Shown one piece after another: positions 54,841-64,000 of a stretch of 64,000 bases of DNA (its first letter is position 1; every line of letters begins with the position of its first letter). Below the pieces are notes generated by a model. The model did no database searches. It was not told the DNA's origin and was given only the letters and a program-made list of their open reading frames with translations. The position numbers and the translations under genes were made by a program. Origin of the DNA: an uncultured Woeseiaceae bacterium (GTDB lineage: Bacteria; Pseudomonadota; Gammaproteobacteria; Steroidobacterales; Woeseiaceae); the NCBI GenBank assembly GCA_945787845.1, contig CALZJH010000007.1, positions 1 through 64,000 on the forward strand, written 5' to 3'.

Positions 54841-54973
54841 ATACTACCTGTCAACCCCGCTGCATGACGGAACCCTCAGTTTCAGAATGATTGGTCCGGA
54901 AAGTCCTTCGGGCAAGCGGTTTTCAGCGTCAAAACGGTGCCAGTGACTGTCCGGCCGCTTCTCGGCGTGCGCC

Positions 54974-54996
54974 CTAGTACAGGACGTAGGTACTAG
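54974..54996. promoter_or_regulatory. Inverted repeat upstream of the octaheme cytochrome gene
   Basis: CTAGTAC (54974-54980) and GTACTAG (54990-54996) are perfectly inverted with a 9-base spacer, 83 bases before the cytochrome ATG. It could be an operator or activator site for this gene; the regulator is unknown. The rest of 54841-55078 shows no gene. Confidence 0.35.
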
Positions 54997-55078
54997 CCGC
55001 GGATGCATTGCCCGTTCATGAGCACGGGCATAGAATCGGTGAACCATTCCGGACACCACCTCTATAAGGAGCCGCGTC

Positions 55079-56329
55079 ATGCTATCCGTCTTTAGAGCCG
55101 CCGGCCTTGCGGCTGTAGTAGCACTGGCCAGTCCGATTGCCATTGCTGATGACTGCGTCGACTGCCATCGGGATGAGACGCCCAACATTGTCAATGACTG
55201 GCAGATCAGCCGTCATCATACAGAGGACGTTGCGTGCAACGACTGCCACAAGGGCAGACACAAGTCGGCCGATGACGTTGCCAAGCTTCGGACCATTACG
55301 GCAGAAACCTGTGCCAAGTGTCACGAAGAGCGTTTCGAGGAATTCTCAAGAGGCAAGCATGCGCTGGCGTGGGCCGCAGTCGAAGCCATGCCGACCACGC
55401 ACGCGCTGCCCATGGCGCTGTCGCATGGCATGAAGGGCTGTGGCGGCTGCCACAAGCTGGGTCTAAAGAACGAAGACGAGATTGCACAGCTCAAGGAAGA
55501 AGGCAGCATGTTTGGCCACGCCTCCTGCGATGCCTGCCACACGCGTCATACTTTTTCCGTGGTCGAAGCACAGCAGCCGCAGGCCTGCCAGACCTGTCAC
55601 ATGGGATTTGATCACCCACAGTGGGAGATGTGGTCAGCATCCAAGCACGGCATCCGCTACCTGTTGATGCAAAACGGCACTTTGCCCGCCAACACGCCGG
55701 CGCCGACTTGCCAGGACTGCCACATGGTCGATGGCGATCATGAAGTCCGTACCGCATGGGGCTTCCTCGCGGTGCGCCTGCCACTACCCGAGGACGAGCA
55801 ATGGGCGGCCGACCAGGTCACGATCCTGCAGGCGCTCGGCGTCCTCGACCCCGAGGGCAACCCGACCGCGCGTCTCGATGTGGTCAAAGCCGCCGACGTC
55901 GCCAGGCTGACGCAGGAAGACTTCGATCGCGAACGCAACAAGATGATCGCCGTTTGTGAAGAGTGTCACTCGACAAACTTTACCGTGGCAGAACTCGGCA
56001 AGGCCGACGATCTAATTCGGGAAGCCGATCACCTGCTGGCCCAGGCAATTCGCATCATCGCGTCCCTGTATGAGGAAGACCTACTTGCGAAACCGGAAGG
56101 CTACGCCTACGCGTTCCCGGACTTGCTGACCTTCCACGACGCGCCGACGTCCGTCGAACAACGGCTGTTCGAGATGCACCTGAAGCACCGCATGCGGGCC
56201 TTCCAGGGCGCTTTCCATGCAAACCCTGACTACGCGCTCTGGTACGGATGGAGCGAGATGGTTCGCGACCTGCAATACATCGAGGAAAAAGCCGAAGAAC
56301 TGCGCAGGCACGCAGCCGCCGGTCAATAG
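55079..56329 (+). CDS. Octaheme cytochrome c, hydroxylamine-oxidoreductase-like
   Basis: A 416-residue periplasmic protein with a signal peptide (ending PIAIA) and exactly eight CxxCH heme sites, at Cys26, 53, 78, 121, 150, 170, 211 and 293. Spacing and the long helical C terminus resemble octaheme HAO-family cytochromes, which oxidise hydroxylamine or, in epsilonproteobacteria, reduce nitrite. The C-terminal GAFHANPDYALWYGW (Tyr385, Tyr389) is in the area where true HAOs keep the heme-crosslinking Tyr, but this needs an alignment. AAGGAG precedes ATG 55079. No partner quinone-interacting gene is next to it. The other option is another multiheme reductase of similar heme number. Confidence 0.82.
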   Translation: MLSVFRAAGLAAVVALASPIAIADDCVDCHRDETPNIVNDWQISRHHTEDVACNDCHKGRHKSADDVAKLRTITAETCAKCHEERFEEFSRGKHALAWAAVEAMPTTHALPMALSHGMKGCGGCHKLGLKNEDEIAQLKEEGSMFGHASCDACHTRHTFSVVEAQQPQACQTCHMGFDHPQWEMWSASKHGIRYLLMQNGTLPANTPAPTCQDCHMVDGDHEVRTAWGFLAVRLPLPEDEQWAADQVTILQALGVLDPEGNPTARLDVVKAADVARLTQEDFDRERNKMIAVCEECHSTNFTVAELGKADDLIREADHLLAQAIRIIASLYEEDLLAKPEGYAYAFPDLLTFHDAPTSVEQRLFEMHLKHRMRAFQGAFHANPDYALWYGWSEMVRDLQYIEEKAEELRRHAAAGQ

Positions 56330-56380
56330 GGAGCTAACGTGCTGCCGGCGACACTCCCTGCGGGTGCGCCGGCCGCATCA

Positions 56381-59300
56381 TCAGGCAGCGCTCGCGGCGT
56401 TGGGATCGTAGCCCAGGTTGGGTGCCAACCAGCGTTCAGCTTCATCGATGGTCATGCCCTTGCGCTCGGCATACGACTCGAGCTGGTCCCGGTCGATTTT
56501 GCCCACGGCAAAGTACTTCGCATCCGGGTGCGAGAAATAGAAGCCGCTGACGGCCGCCGTCGGGTACATCGCGAACGAATCCGTTAGCTGCAGGCCGATA
56601 GTCGACTCAACGTCCAGCAATTCCCAGAGCTTGGCCTTTTCAGTGTGGTCAGGGCACGCGGGATAGCCCGGCGCCGGGCGGATGCCACGGTACGCCTCGG
56701 CGATCAGCTCCCTGTTGCTCAGTTCTTCGTCGGCCGCGTATCCCCAGAATTCCCGGCGCGTGCGCTCATGCAGGTATTCGGTCAGTGCCTCGGCCAACCT
56801 GTCTGCGAGTGCCTTGAGGACGATGGCACTGTAATCATCATGGTCTTTCTCGAAACGCTCGACATGTTCATCGATACCGATACCGGCCGTGACGGCGAAC
56901 GCACCGATATAGTCCGCGTAGCCGTTACCTGCCGGCGCGACAAAATCGGCCAGGCAGGACTGAGCCTGGCCTTCCGCCTTGGCGCGCTGCTGCCGGAGGT
57001 GTACCAGGCGATGCCGCACGCTGGTGCGATCCTCATCGGCATAGACCAGTACGTCATCGTGGTCGTCGGTGTTCGCGGGATGAAGACCGAGTACAGCGCG
57101 CGCCGTAAGCCACTTCTCGTCGATGATTCGGTCCAGCATCGCGGTCGCATCATTGAACAGCGAGGACGCCGCTTCGCCGACGGTCGCGTCGTTGAGGATC
57201 TGCGGAAACTTCCCGTGGAACTCCCAGGCATTGAAGAACGGCATCCAGTCGATGTAGTCGCGCAATTTCGCGAGGTCGATGTCGTCGAAAACACGATTGC
57301 CCGAGAACGTCGGGACCGGCGGCGAGTAGGTCGCCCAGTCGATGTCGTGTTTGCGATCTCGCGCCTGGGCCAGTGAAAGCTGCGGCTTGAGGCGCTTCTT
57401 GTTTGCATGTTGTTCCCGCCGTCGGGCGTTGTCCTTGCGGGTTTTCTCGACAATGTCGTCGCGGGTTCCGGGTTCGACCAGCGCCTGGGCGACGCCGACA
57501 GAGCGCGATGCGTCCTTTACGTAAATCACCGGCCCTTCGTAGCACGGCTCGATCTTCACCGCGGTGTGGGCGGGTGACGTCGTCGCTCCGCCGATCAGCA
57601 GCGGCAACTCGAAATTCAGGCGCTGCATTTCGCTTGCGACGTGCACCATCTCGTCGAGCGAGGGCGTGATCAGTCCGGACAAGCCGACGATATTGGCGCC
57701 TTCGCGTCTTGCGGCATCGAGTATCTTGTCGCAGGACACCATCACACCGAGATCGACGACTTCGAAGTTATTGCACTGCAGCACGACGCCGACGATATTC
57801 TTGCCGATGTCGTGCACGTCGCCTTTCACGGTTGCGAGCACGATCTTGCCGTTCGAACTCCTTACGCCGTCCTTTTCCTTCTCGATGTAGGGCACCAGGT
57901 GTCCGACCGCCTTCTTCATGACCCGCGCCGACTTCACGACCTGCGGCAGGAACATCTTCCCGGCACCGAACAGGTCCCCGACAACATTCATTCCGGCCAT
58001 CAGCGGGCCTTCGATGACATCGAGGGGACGCGTCGTCGCCTGCCGTGCTTCTTCGGTATCCTCGATGACGAATTCGTCGACACCGTTGACGAGCGCATAC
58101 TGCAGGCGTTTCGACACCTCCTCCTCGCGCCACGACAGGTCGGCGCCTTTTGCTGCAACACCGCTCTTCTGGTCCTTGTACTGCTCGGCCACCGTCAGCA
58201 GGTTGTCGGTCGCGTCAGGCGTGCGGTTCAGGACAACATCCTCAACGGCATCGCGCAATGCGGTCGGCAGGTCTTCATAGATCGCGAGCTGTCCCGCGTT
58301 GACGATGCCCATGTCCATGCCCGCACGAATGGCGTGGTACAGGAACACCGAGTGGATCGCCTCGCGCACGACGTTGTTACCACGGAATGAGAACGAGACA
58401 TTACTCACACCGCCGCTGACGAGCGCGTGCGGGAGCGACTGCTTGATCTTCCGCGTCGCCTCGATGAAATCGAGACCGTAGTTTGCGTGCTCTTCGATGC
58501 CCGTCGCGACAGCGAAGATATTCGGATCGAAGATGATATCGGACGGGTCGAATCCCACCTGTTCGGTGAGAACCTTGTAGGAGCGCTTGCAGATATTGAC
58601 CTTGCGCTCGATGGTGTCGGCCTGTCCCTGCTCGTCAAACGCCATGATGATGACAGCCGCCCCATAATCGCGGCACAACTCCGCCTGCTCGATGAACAAC
58701 TCCTCACCTTCCTTCAGGCTGATCGAGTTCACCACGGCCTTACCCTGCACGCACTTGAGTCCGGCTTCGATGACCGACCATTTCGACGAGTCGATCATGA
58801 TCGGCAGTCGCGAGACATCGGGCTCGGAAGCAATGAGATTCAGGAGGGTGGCCATCGCCTTTTCGGAATCGAGCATGCCCTCGTCCATGTTGACGTCAAT
58901 GATCTGTGCGCCATTGTCGACCTGCTGCCGCGCAACGGCGACGGCCGCCGCGTAGTCGTCCGCTTCGATGAGCCGCCGGAATATCGCCGAGCCCGTCACG
59001 TTGCAGCGTTCACCCACGTTCACGAACAGGTTATCGGGCCCGATATTGAACGGCTCGAGCCCCGACAAGCGGCAGCGCGCCGGCAACTCTGGCACCCGGC
59101 GCGGCGCGTGCTTCGCTACTGCCTTGCCCAGCGCGCGAATGTGTTCGGGGCGCGTCCCGCAACACCCGCCAACCATGTTGACGAGACCGCTTGCCGCGAA
59201 TTCGCCTACAACCGCGGCCATTTCCTCGGCCGTCTCGTCGTACTCACCGAATTCATTGGGCAGCCCTGCGTTGGGGTAGGCGCTGACCCGCGTATCGGCG

Positions 59301-60094
59301 ACGCGCGAGAGCTCGGCAACGTAAGGGCGCAGTTCACTCGCGCCGAGCGCACAGTTGAGGCCGATCATGAACGGCTTGATATGTCGCACCGAGTTCCAGA
59401 ACGCCTCGGTTGTCTGGCCCGACAGGGTTCTTCCGGACGCATCGGTAATCGTGCCGGAGATCATGACGGGCAGCTCGACGCCCGCTGCGCGGAACGCGCG
59501 CTTCACGCCAACAATCGCCGCCTTGGCATTGAGCGTATCGAAGATCGTTTCGATCAGGAGGAAATCGACACCCCCGTCGATCAGCGCCAGCGTGGACACT
59601 TCGTAGGTATTGGCCAGGTCGTCAAACGTGATGTTGCGGTAGCCTGGATCGTTCACGTCCGGCGATATCGATGCCGTGCGGTTGGTCGGGCCAAGCGCGC
59701 CGGCCACATAGCGAGGTGTGCCTGTCGCGGCACTGGCCGCATCGGCACATTCACGTGCGAGCCGCGCAGACGCGGTATTGAGCTCGGCGACCAGCGAGTC
59801 CATGCCGTAGTCCGCCATTGACGGCGCGTTGGAGTTGAAGGTGTTCGTTTCGACAATGTCGGCACCGGCCTCGAGAAACGCGTTGTGAATGTCACGAATG
59901 ACATCCGGACGCGTGATCGACAGCAGGTCGTTATTGCCTTTCAGGTCCTGCGGCCAGTCGGCGAAGCGTTCACCGCGATAATCATCTTCGCCGAGCCCAT
60001 AGCCCTGGATCATCGTGCCCATCGCCCCGTCGAGCAGGAGGATGCGCTCGTCGAGCGAGTTCAGGAGTGTGTCAATTCTTTGTTGTCGTTCCAT
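56381..60094 (-). CDS. metH: Cobalamin-dependent methionine synthase
   Basis: Transfers methyl from methyltetrahydrofolate to homocysteine. The 1237-residue protein has all four modules: homocysteine-binding barrel with zinc ligands (about 1-340; [13 protein letters not shown]), pterin barrel (about 360-620), cobalamin cap and binding domain (about 650-900; DVHDIGKNI is the DxHxxG motif) and AdoMet activation domain (about 905-1237). Length is normal for a full enzyme. It is the last gene of arsR/methyltransferase-metF-metH and starts 9 bases after metF. Confidence 0.97.
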   Translation of the reverse strand: MERQQRIDTLLNSLDERILLLDGAMGTMIQGYGLGEDDYRGERFADWPQDLKGNNDLLSITRPDVIRDIHNAFLEAGADIVETNTFNSNAPSMADYGMDSLVAELNTASARLARECADAASAATGTPRYVAGALGPTNRTASISPDVNDPGYRNITFDDLANTYEVSTLALIDGGVDFLLIETIFDTLNAKAAIVGVKRAFRAAGVELPVMISGTITDASGRTLSGQTTEAFWNSVRHIKPFMIGLNCALGASELRPYVAELSRVADTRVSAYPNAGLPNEFGEYDETAEEMAAVVGEFAASGLVNMVGGCCGTRPEHIRALGKAVAKHAPRRVPELPARCRLSGLEPFNIGPDNLFVNVGERCNVTGSAIFRRLIEADDYAAAVAVARQQVDNGAQIIDVNMDEGMLDSEKAMATLLNLIASEPDVSRLPIMIDSSKWSVIEAGLKCVQGKAVVNSISLKEGEELFIEQAELCRDYGAAVIIMAFDEQGQADTIERKVNICKRSYKVLTEQVGFDPSDIIFDPNIFAVATGIEEHANYGLDFIEATRKIKQSLPHALVSGGVSNVSFSFRGNNVVREAIHSVFLYHAIRAGMDMGIVNAGQLAIYEDLPTALRDAVEDVVLNRTPDATDNLLTVAEQYKDQKSGVAAKGADLSWREEEVSKRLQYALVNGVDEFVIEDTEEARQATTRPLDVIEGPLMAGMNVVGDLFGAGKMFLPQVVKSARVMKKAVGHLVPYIEKEKDGVRSSNGKIVLATVKGDVHDIGKNIVGVVLQCNNFEVVDLGVMVSCDKILDAARREGANIVGLSGLITPSLDEMVHVASEMQRLNFELPLLIGGATTSPAHTAVKIEPCYEGPVIYVKDASRSVGVAQALVEPGTRDDIVEKTRKDNARRREQHANKKRLKPQLSLAQARDRKHDIDWATYSPPVPTFSGNRVFDDIDLAKLRDYIDWMPFFNAWEFHGKFPQILNDATVGEAASSLFNDATAMLDRIIDEKWLTARAVLGLHPANTDDHDDVLVYADEDRTSVRHRLVHLRQQRAKAEGQAQSCLADFVAPAGNGYADYIGAFAVTAGIGIDEHVERFEKDHDDYSAIVLKALADRLAEALTEYLHERTRREFWGYAADEELSNRELIAEAYRGIRPAPGYPACPDHTEKAKLWELLDVESTIGLQLTDSFAMYPTAAVSGFYFSHPDAKYFAVGKIDRDQLESYAERKGMTIDEAERWLAPNLGYDPNAASAA

Positions 60095-60103
60095 CGATGA
60101 ATC

Positions 60104-61836
<1,733 letters not shown>

Positions 61837-61840
61837 ATAA

Positions 61841-61864
61841 AAATATAAAGATTTATTTATATTT
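61841..61864. promoter_or_regulatory. AT-rich palindrome, probable operator of the met operon
   Basis: AAATATAAA-gattta-TTTATATTT, 9-base perfect arms with 6-base spacer, 5 bases upstream of the arsR-type ATG. ArsR family sites are often AT-rich palindromes of this length. It would block the promoter of the whole arsR-metF-metH operon. Confidence 0.6.
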
Positions 61865-61905
61865 AAGGCCGGACAGTATACCGCACTGGACGCCGGGGTC
61901 GAAAG

Positions 61906-63270
61906 CTAGTTTATGACTTTTCCGGGATTCAGGAGATTCTGCGGATCCAGGAGCTGCTTGAGCTCGCGCATAAGCTTGAGCTCGTCGGCGCTGCGGCTGA
62001 GTCCGAGCCAGGGCCGTTTGTCGATGCCGATGCCGTGTTCGGCGGAAATCGAGCCGTCGAGACCGTCGAGGCAGCCGTAGACGATGCCGTCGCTGGTTTC
62101 GTGGTGGGCGCCGTTGTCATAGGGTTTTACAAAAATATGCAGGTTGCCGTCGGCGATATGCCCGAAGACCTCGCATTCGGCATCGTCACGCCACGCCCGC
62201 AGGCGCTCTTCAAGGCGCGAGACGTAGGTTTCCATATGCCGTATTGGCAAACTCACGTCGTACAGGTAGGCCGGCAGCGCGAGGTCGAATTCTTCCCGGA
62301 CATTCCAGAGTGACCGGCGCTCGGCTTCGGACTTCGGCAGTATGGCATCGACGATATCGCCACCCTCCATACCTTCCTCGAGCAAGCGCTGAAAACGCTC
62401 GGCATCGGCGGCCGGGTCGGCGCCCTCCGCTTCAGCGATAACGTAATAGGGATAGCCACGCTCGAGGGGTGCGGCCGGTCCGCCCTCGCCGGTCACTGAG
62501 GCGTAGAAAGACTCCCACATGACTTCGAACGCGGACAGTGTTCCAGCCAGGTTCGCCTTGAGCAGGCTGAGCTGGCGAGTGACGGCAGCGAGCGACTCGC
62601 AGGCGAACATCGCGGTGTCGCGGCTCACGGGCATCGGGAACAGGCGCACAACGACACGCGTCACGATGCCGAGGGTCCCTTCGCTGCCGATAAAGAGCTG
62701 CTTGAGATCGTAGCCCGTGTTGTTCTTCAACATCTGGTTCATGGAAGAAATCACGGTGCCGTCAGCCAGCACGGCTTCCAGGCCCAGCACGACATTGCGC
62801 ATCATGCCGTAGCGCAGCACGTTGATACCGCCCGCATTGGTTGCGACCGCGCCGCCGATCGTGCAACTCCCACGCGCGCCGAAATCCACCGGGAACAGGA
62901 AACCCAGGTCCGCAACGTGCTCTTGCACCGACTGCAGCACGGCCCCCGCCTGGACCACCGCAATGCCATCCGACGTGTCGACGCTCTCAACCCGGTCCAT
63001 GCGCTCGAGCGAGACGATGACATCGGCAGCCGTTGCAACCGCGCCCTGGACGATACCTGTCTTGCCGCCCTGCACAACGACAGTCTGGTCGTGCCCATGA
63101 CAGATCCGCATGACCCTGGCCAGCTCATCCGTCGATCCCGGCCGCACCAGGCACTTCGCCCGGGTCGGCGTCGAATCCCAGTAAGATGTCGCGCGTTCGC
63201 GAAGCAGGTTTGCGCCGACGACGGCGGAGGTCCCAAACTCGTCGATCAGGACCTTTAGAACATCGGACAT
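61906..63270 (-). CDS. FAD-linked oxidase, GlcD / D-lactate dehydrogenase type
   Basis: A 454-residue flavoprotein of the vanillyl-alcohol-oxidase fold. The FAD-binding PCMH domain (about 35-215) has VVQGGKTGIVQGAV, DFGARGSCTIGGAVATNAGGINVLRYGMMRNVV and LFIGSEGTLGIVT; the C-terminal cap has CEVFGHIADGNLHIFV and a GSISAEHGIGIDKRPWLGL segment with the metal/substrate His. It oxidises a 2-hydroxy acid such as D-lactate, glycolate or D-2-hydroxyglutarate. No glcE/glcF gene is adjacent, so it is not a glycolate oxidase operon here. It starts 36 bases upstream of the arsR palindrome. Confidence 0.87.
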   Translation of the reverse strand: MSDVLKVLIDEFGTSAVVGANLLRERATSYWDSTPTRAKCLVRPGSTDELARVMRICHGHDQTVVVQGGKTGIVQGAVATAADVIVSLERMDRVESVDTSDGIAVVQAGAVLQSVQEHVADLGFLFPVDFGARGSCTIGGAVATNAGGINVLRYGMMRNVVLGLEAVLADGTVISSMNQMLKNNTGYDLKQLFIGSEGTLGIVTRVVVRLFPMPVSRDTAMFACESLAAVTRQLSLLKANLAGTLSAFEVMWESFYASVTGEGGPAAPLERGYPYYVIAEAEGADPAADAERFQRLLEEGMEGGDIVDAILPKSEAERRSLWNVREEFDLALPAYLYDVSLPIRHMETYVSRLEERLRAWRDDAECEVFGHIADGNLHIFVKPYDNGAHHETSDGIVYGCLDGLDGSISAEHGIGIDKRPWLGLSRSADELKLMRELKQLLDPQNLLNPGKVIN

Positions 63271-63320
63271 TCGCAGATCACCTCAGCGTTGCTTCACTCT
63301 GTTGATGCCATGCCGTTTCG

Positions 63321-63998
63321 TCAGGTGGCCTGCGCATCGCCCCGATAGACATCGAAGTCCAGCAAGTCCACCCGGTATGTCTGAACCGACAGCAGGATTA
63401 TCACCTGAAAATACACGCTTCTCGCGAAGGGTTGAAATGCACGCGCATCCTCGGCACTCAGAAAGATGGTGATCACCGCGTAAAGCGTTACCGCGATACT
63501 GGTGAGGCACATCACCGTGGCGAGCCGTCGCGTAATGCGCATCCGGTCATCGGTGCTCTGGTGTGGATTGAGCTTTTTGCCGTACATGAACCAGAGCAGA
63601 ATGGATGCGAAGAAGACATTGAGGCCAGTAATGATCAGGTTGTTGATGAAACCGCCAAACCATGGGTAGTCGAACTGGCGAAACCACGCGATGAAAACCC
63701 AGAAGGCGAGGTACACGGCCACCGTCGTCCAGAATAATGCCGGCGACAGGACGTCGAACAGTTTGCGTCGATTGAGCTCTGCCGTGCGCGTTGTCCGCGG
63801 ATTGAGGCTGCGCATCAGTTTCAACTCCTTGCGGACCGTCGCCTCTATCCAGATCAGCGGCAGAATCTGGACCAGGAAGAACAGGAAGGCCATGGCGTTC
63901 ATGACTTCCCTGCCGCGCGGAACAAACATCGAGACCGCAAGGACCGAGAACCCGATTCCGGCAATGACCCAGTTCGCCACCCGGTATCGTTGTTGCAT
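63321..63998 (-). CDS. Membrane protein of unknown function (at window edge)
   Basis: At least 225 residues with about six hydrophobic helices, for example VANWVIAGIGFSVLAVSMFV, AFLFFLVQILPLIWI, LFWTTVAVYLAFWVFIAWF and LIITGLNVFFASILLWFMYG. The ATG at 63998 is only 2 bases from the window end, so an earlier start outside the window is possible, though this ATG looks reasonable. A cytoplasmic RMRITRRLATVMCLTSIAVT loop is basic. I do not recognise the family. Confidence 0.7.
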   Translation of the reverse strand: MQQRYRVANWVIAGIGFSVLAVSMFVPRGREVMNAMAFLFFLVQILPLIWIEATVRKELKLMRSLNPRTTRTAELNRRKLFDVLSPALFWTTVAVYLAFWVFIAWFRQFDYPWFGGFINNLIITGLNVFFASILLWFMYGKKLNPHQSTDDRMRITRRLATVMCLTSIAVTLYAVITIFLSAEDARAFQPFARSVYFQVIILLSVQTYRVDLLDFDVYRGDAQAT

Positions 63999-64000
63999 CT

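Noticed and set aside
58427..59821. 464-residue plus-strand frame opposite metH
   Set aside because: Antisense shadow of metH caused by GC-rich codon bias; no conserved motif.

Overview
The window looks like chromosomal DNA of a GC-rich Gram-negative bacterium, most likely a marine or sediment gammaproteobacterium (inference). Supporting signs are TonB-dependent uptake, many lipoproteins, the HexR-controlled Entner-Doudoroff set zwf-pgl-edd-glk, LolB, and the order TPR protein-lolB-tRNA-Gln-prs-rplY-pth-ychF. I see no phage, transposase, integrase or CRISPR array.

Region 1 (1-27.2 kb) is a large polysaccharide utilisation locus, best explained as a laminarin / beta-1,3-glucan system. It holds a TonB-dependent receptor, two GH16 lipoproteins, a CBM9-like secreted protein, a GH94/GH149-like cytoplasmic phosphorylase, two GH17 enzymes (one cytoplasmic, one lipoprotein), a GH3 beta-glucosidase, two GPH-type sugar symporters, a LacI regulator and a LysR regulator. 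Its central leftward operon (19.4-9.3 kb) is the least familiar part. It encodes GH16, a 1077-residue six-module surface lipoprotein with poly-glycine linkers, a glycoside hydrolase fused to a predicted outer-membrane beta-barrel, an unknown lipoprotein, and a second GH2-like enzyme that seems to begin at ACG. Four near-identical palindromes (TGACAGCGYTGTCA) lie upstream of the transcription units, at least three of them over a TTGACA -35 box. They define a probable local LacI regulon.

Region 2 (27.2-33.1 kb) is glk-edd-pgl-zwf with divergent hexR. Two HexR-type palindromes lie between zwf and hexR. The proposed flow is: surface cleavage by GH16/GH17 and the barrel enzyme, TonB import, GH3 hydrolysis or phosphorolysis, GPH transport, Glk phosphorylation, then the Entner-Doudoroff route. 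No eda is present in the window.

Region 3 (33.1-54.1 kb) is mostly housekeeping: TauE-like exporter, class V aminotransferase, RraA, tRNA-Met with a second copy broken by a 70-bp hairpin-rich insert, TRIC channel, ychF, pth, rplY, prs, tRNA-Gln, lolB, TPR protein, hemA, prfA, TerB/TM2 proteins, cystathionine gamma-lyase and beta-synthase, prmC, ppiase, MoeB-like E1 and an EEP-family phosphatase.

Region 4 (54.1-64 kb) has a TetR regulator with three matching operators, an octaheme HAO-like cytochrome c, an arsR/methyltransferase-metF-metH operon, a GlcD-type FAD oxidase and a membrane protein at the window edge.
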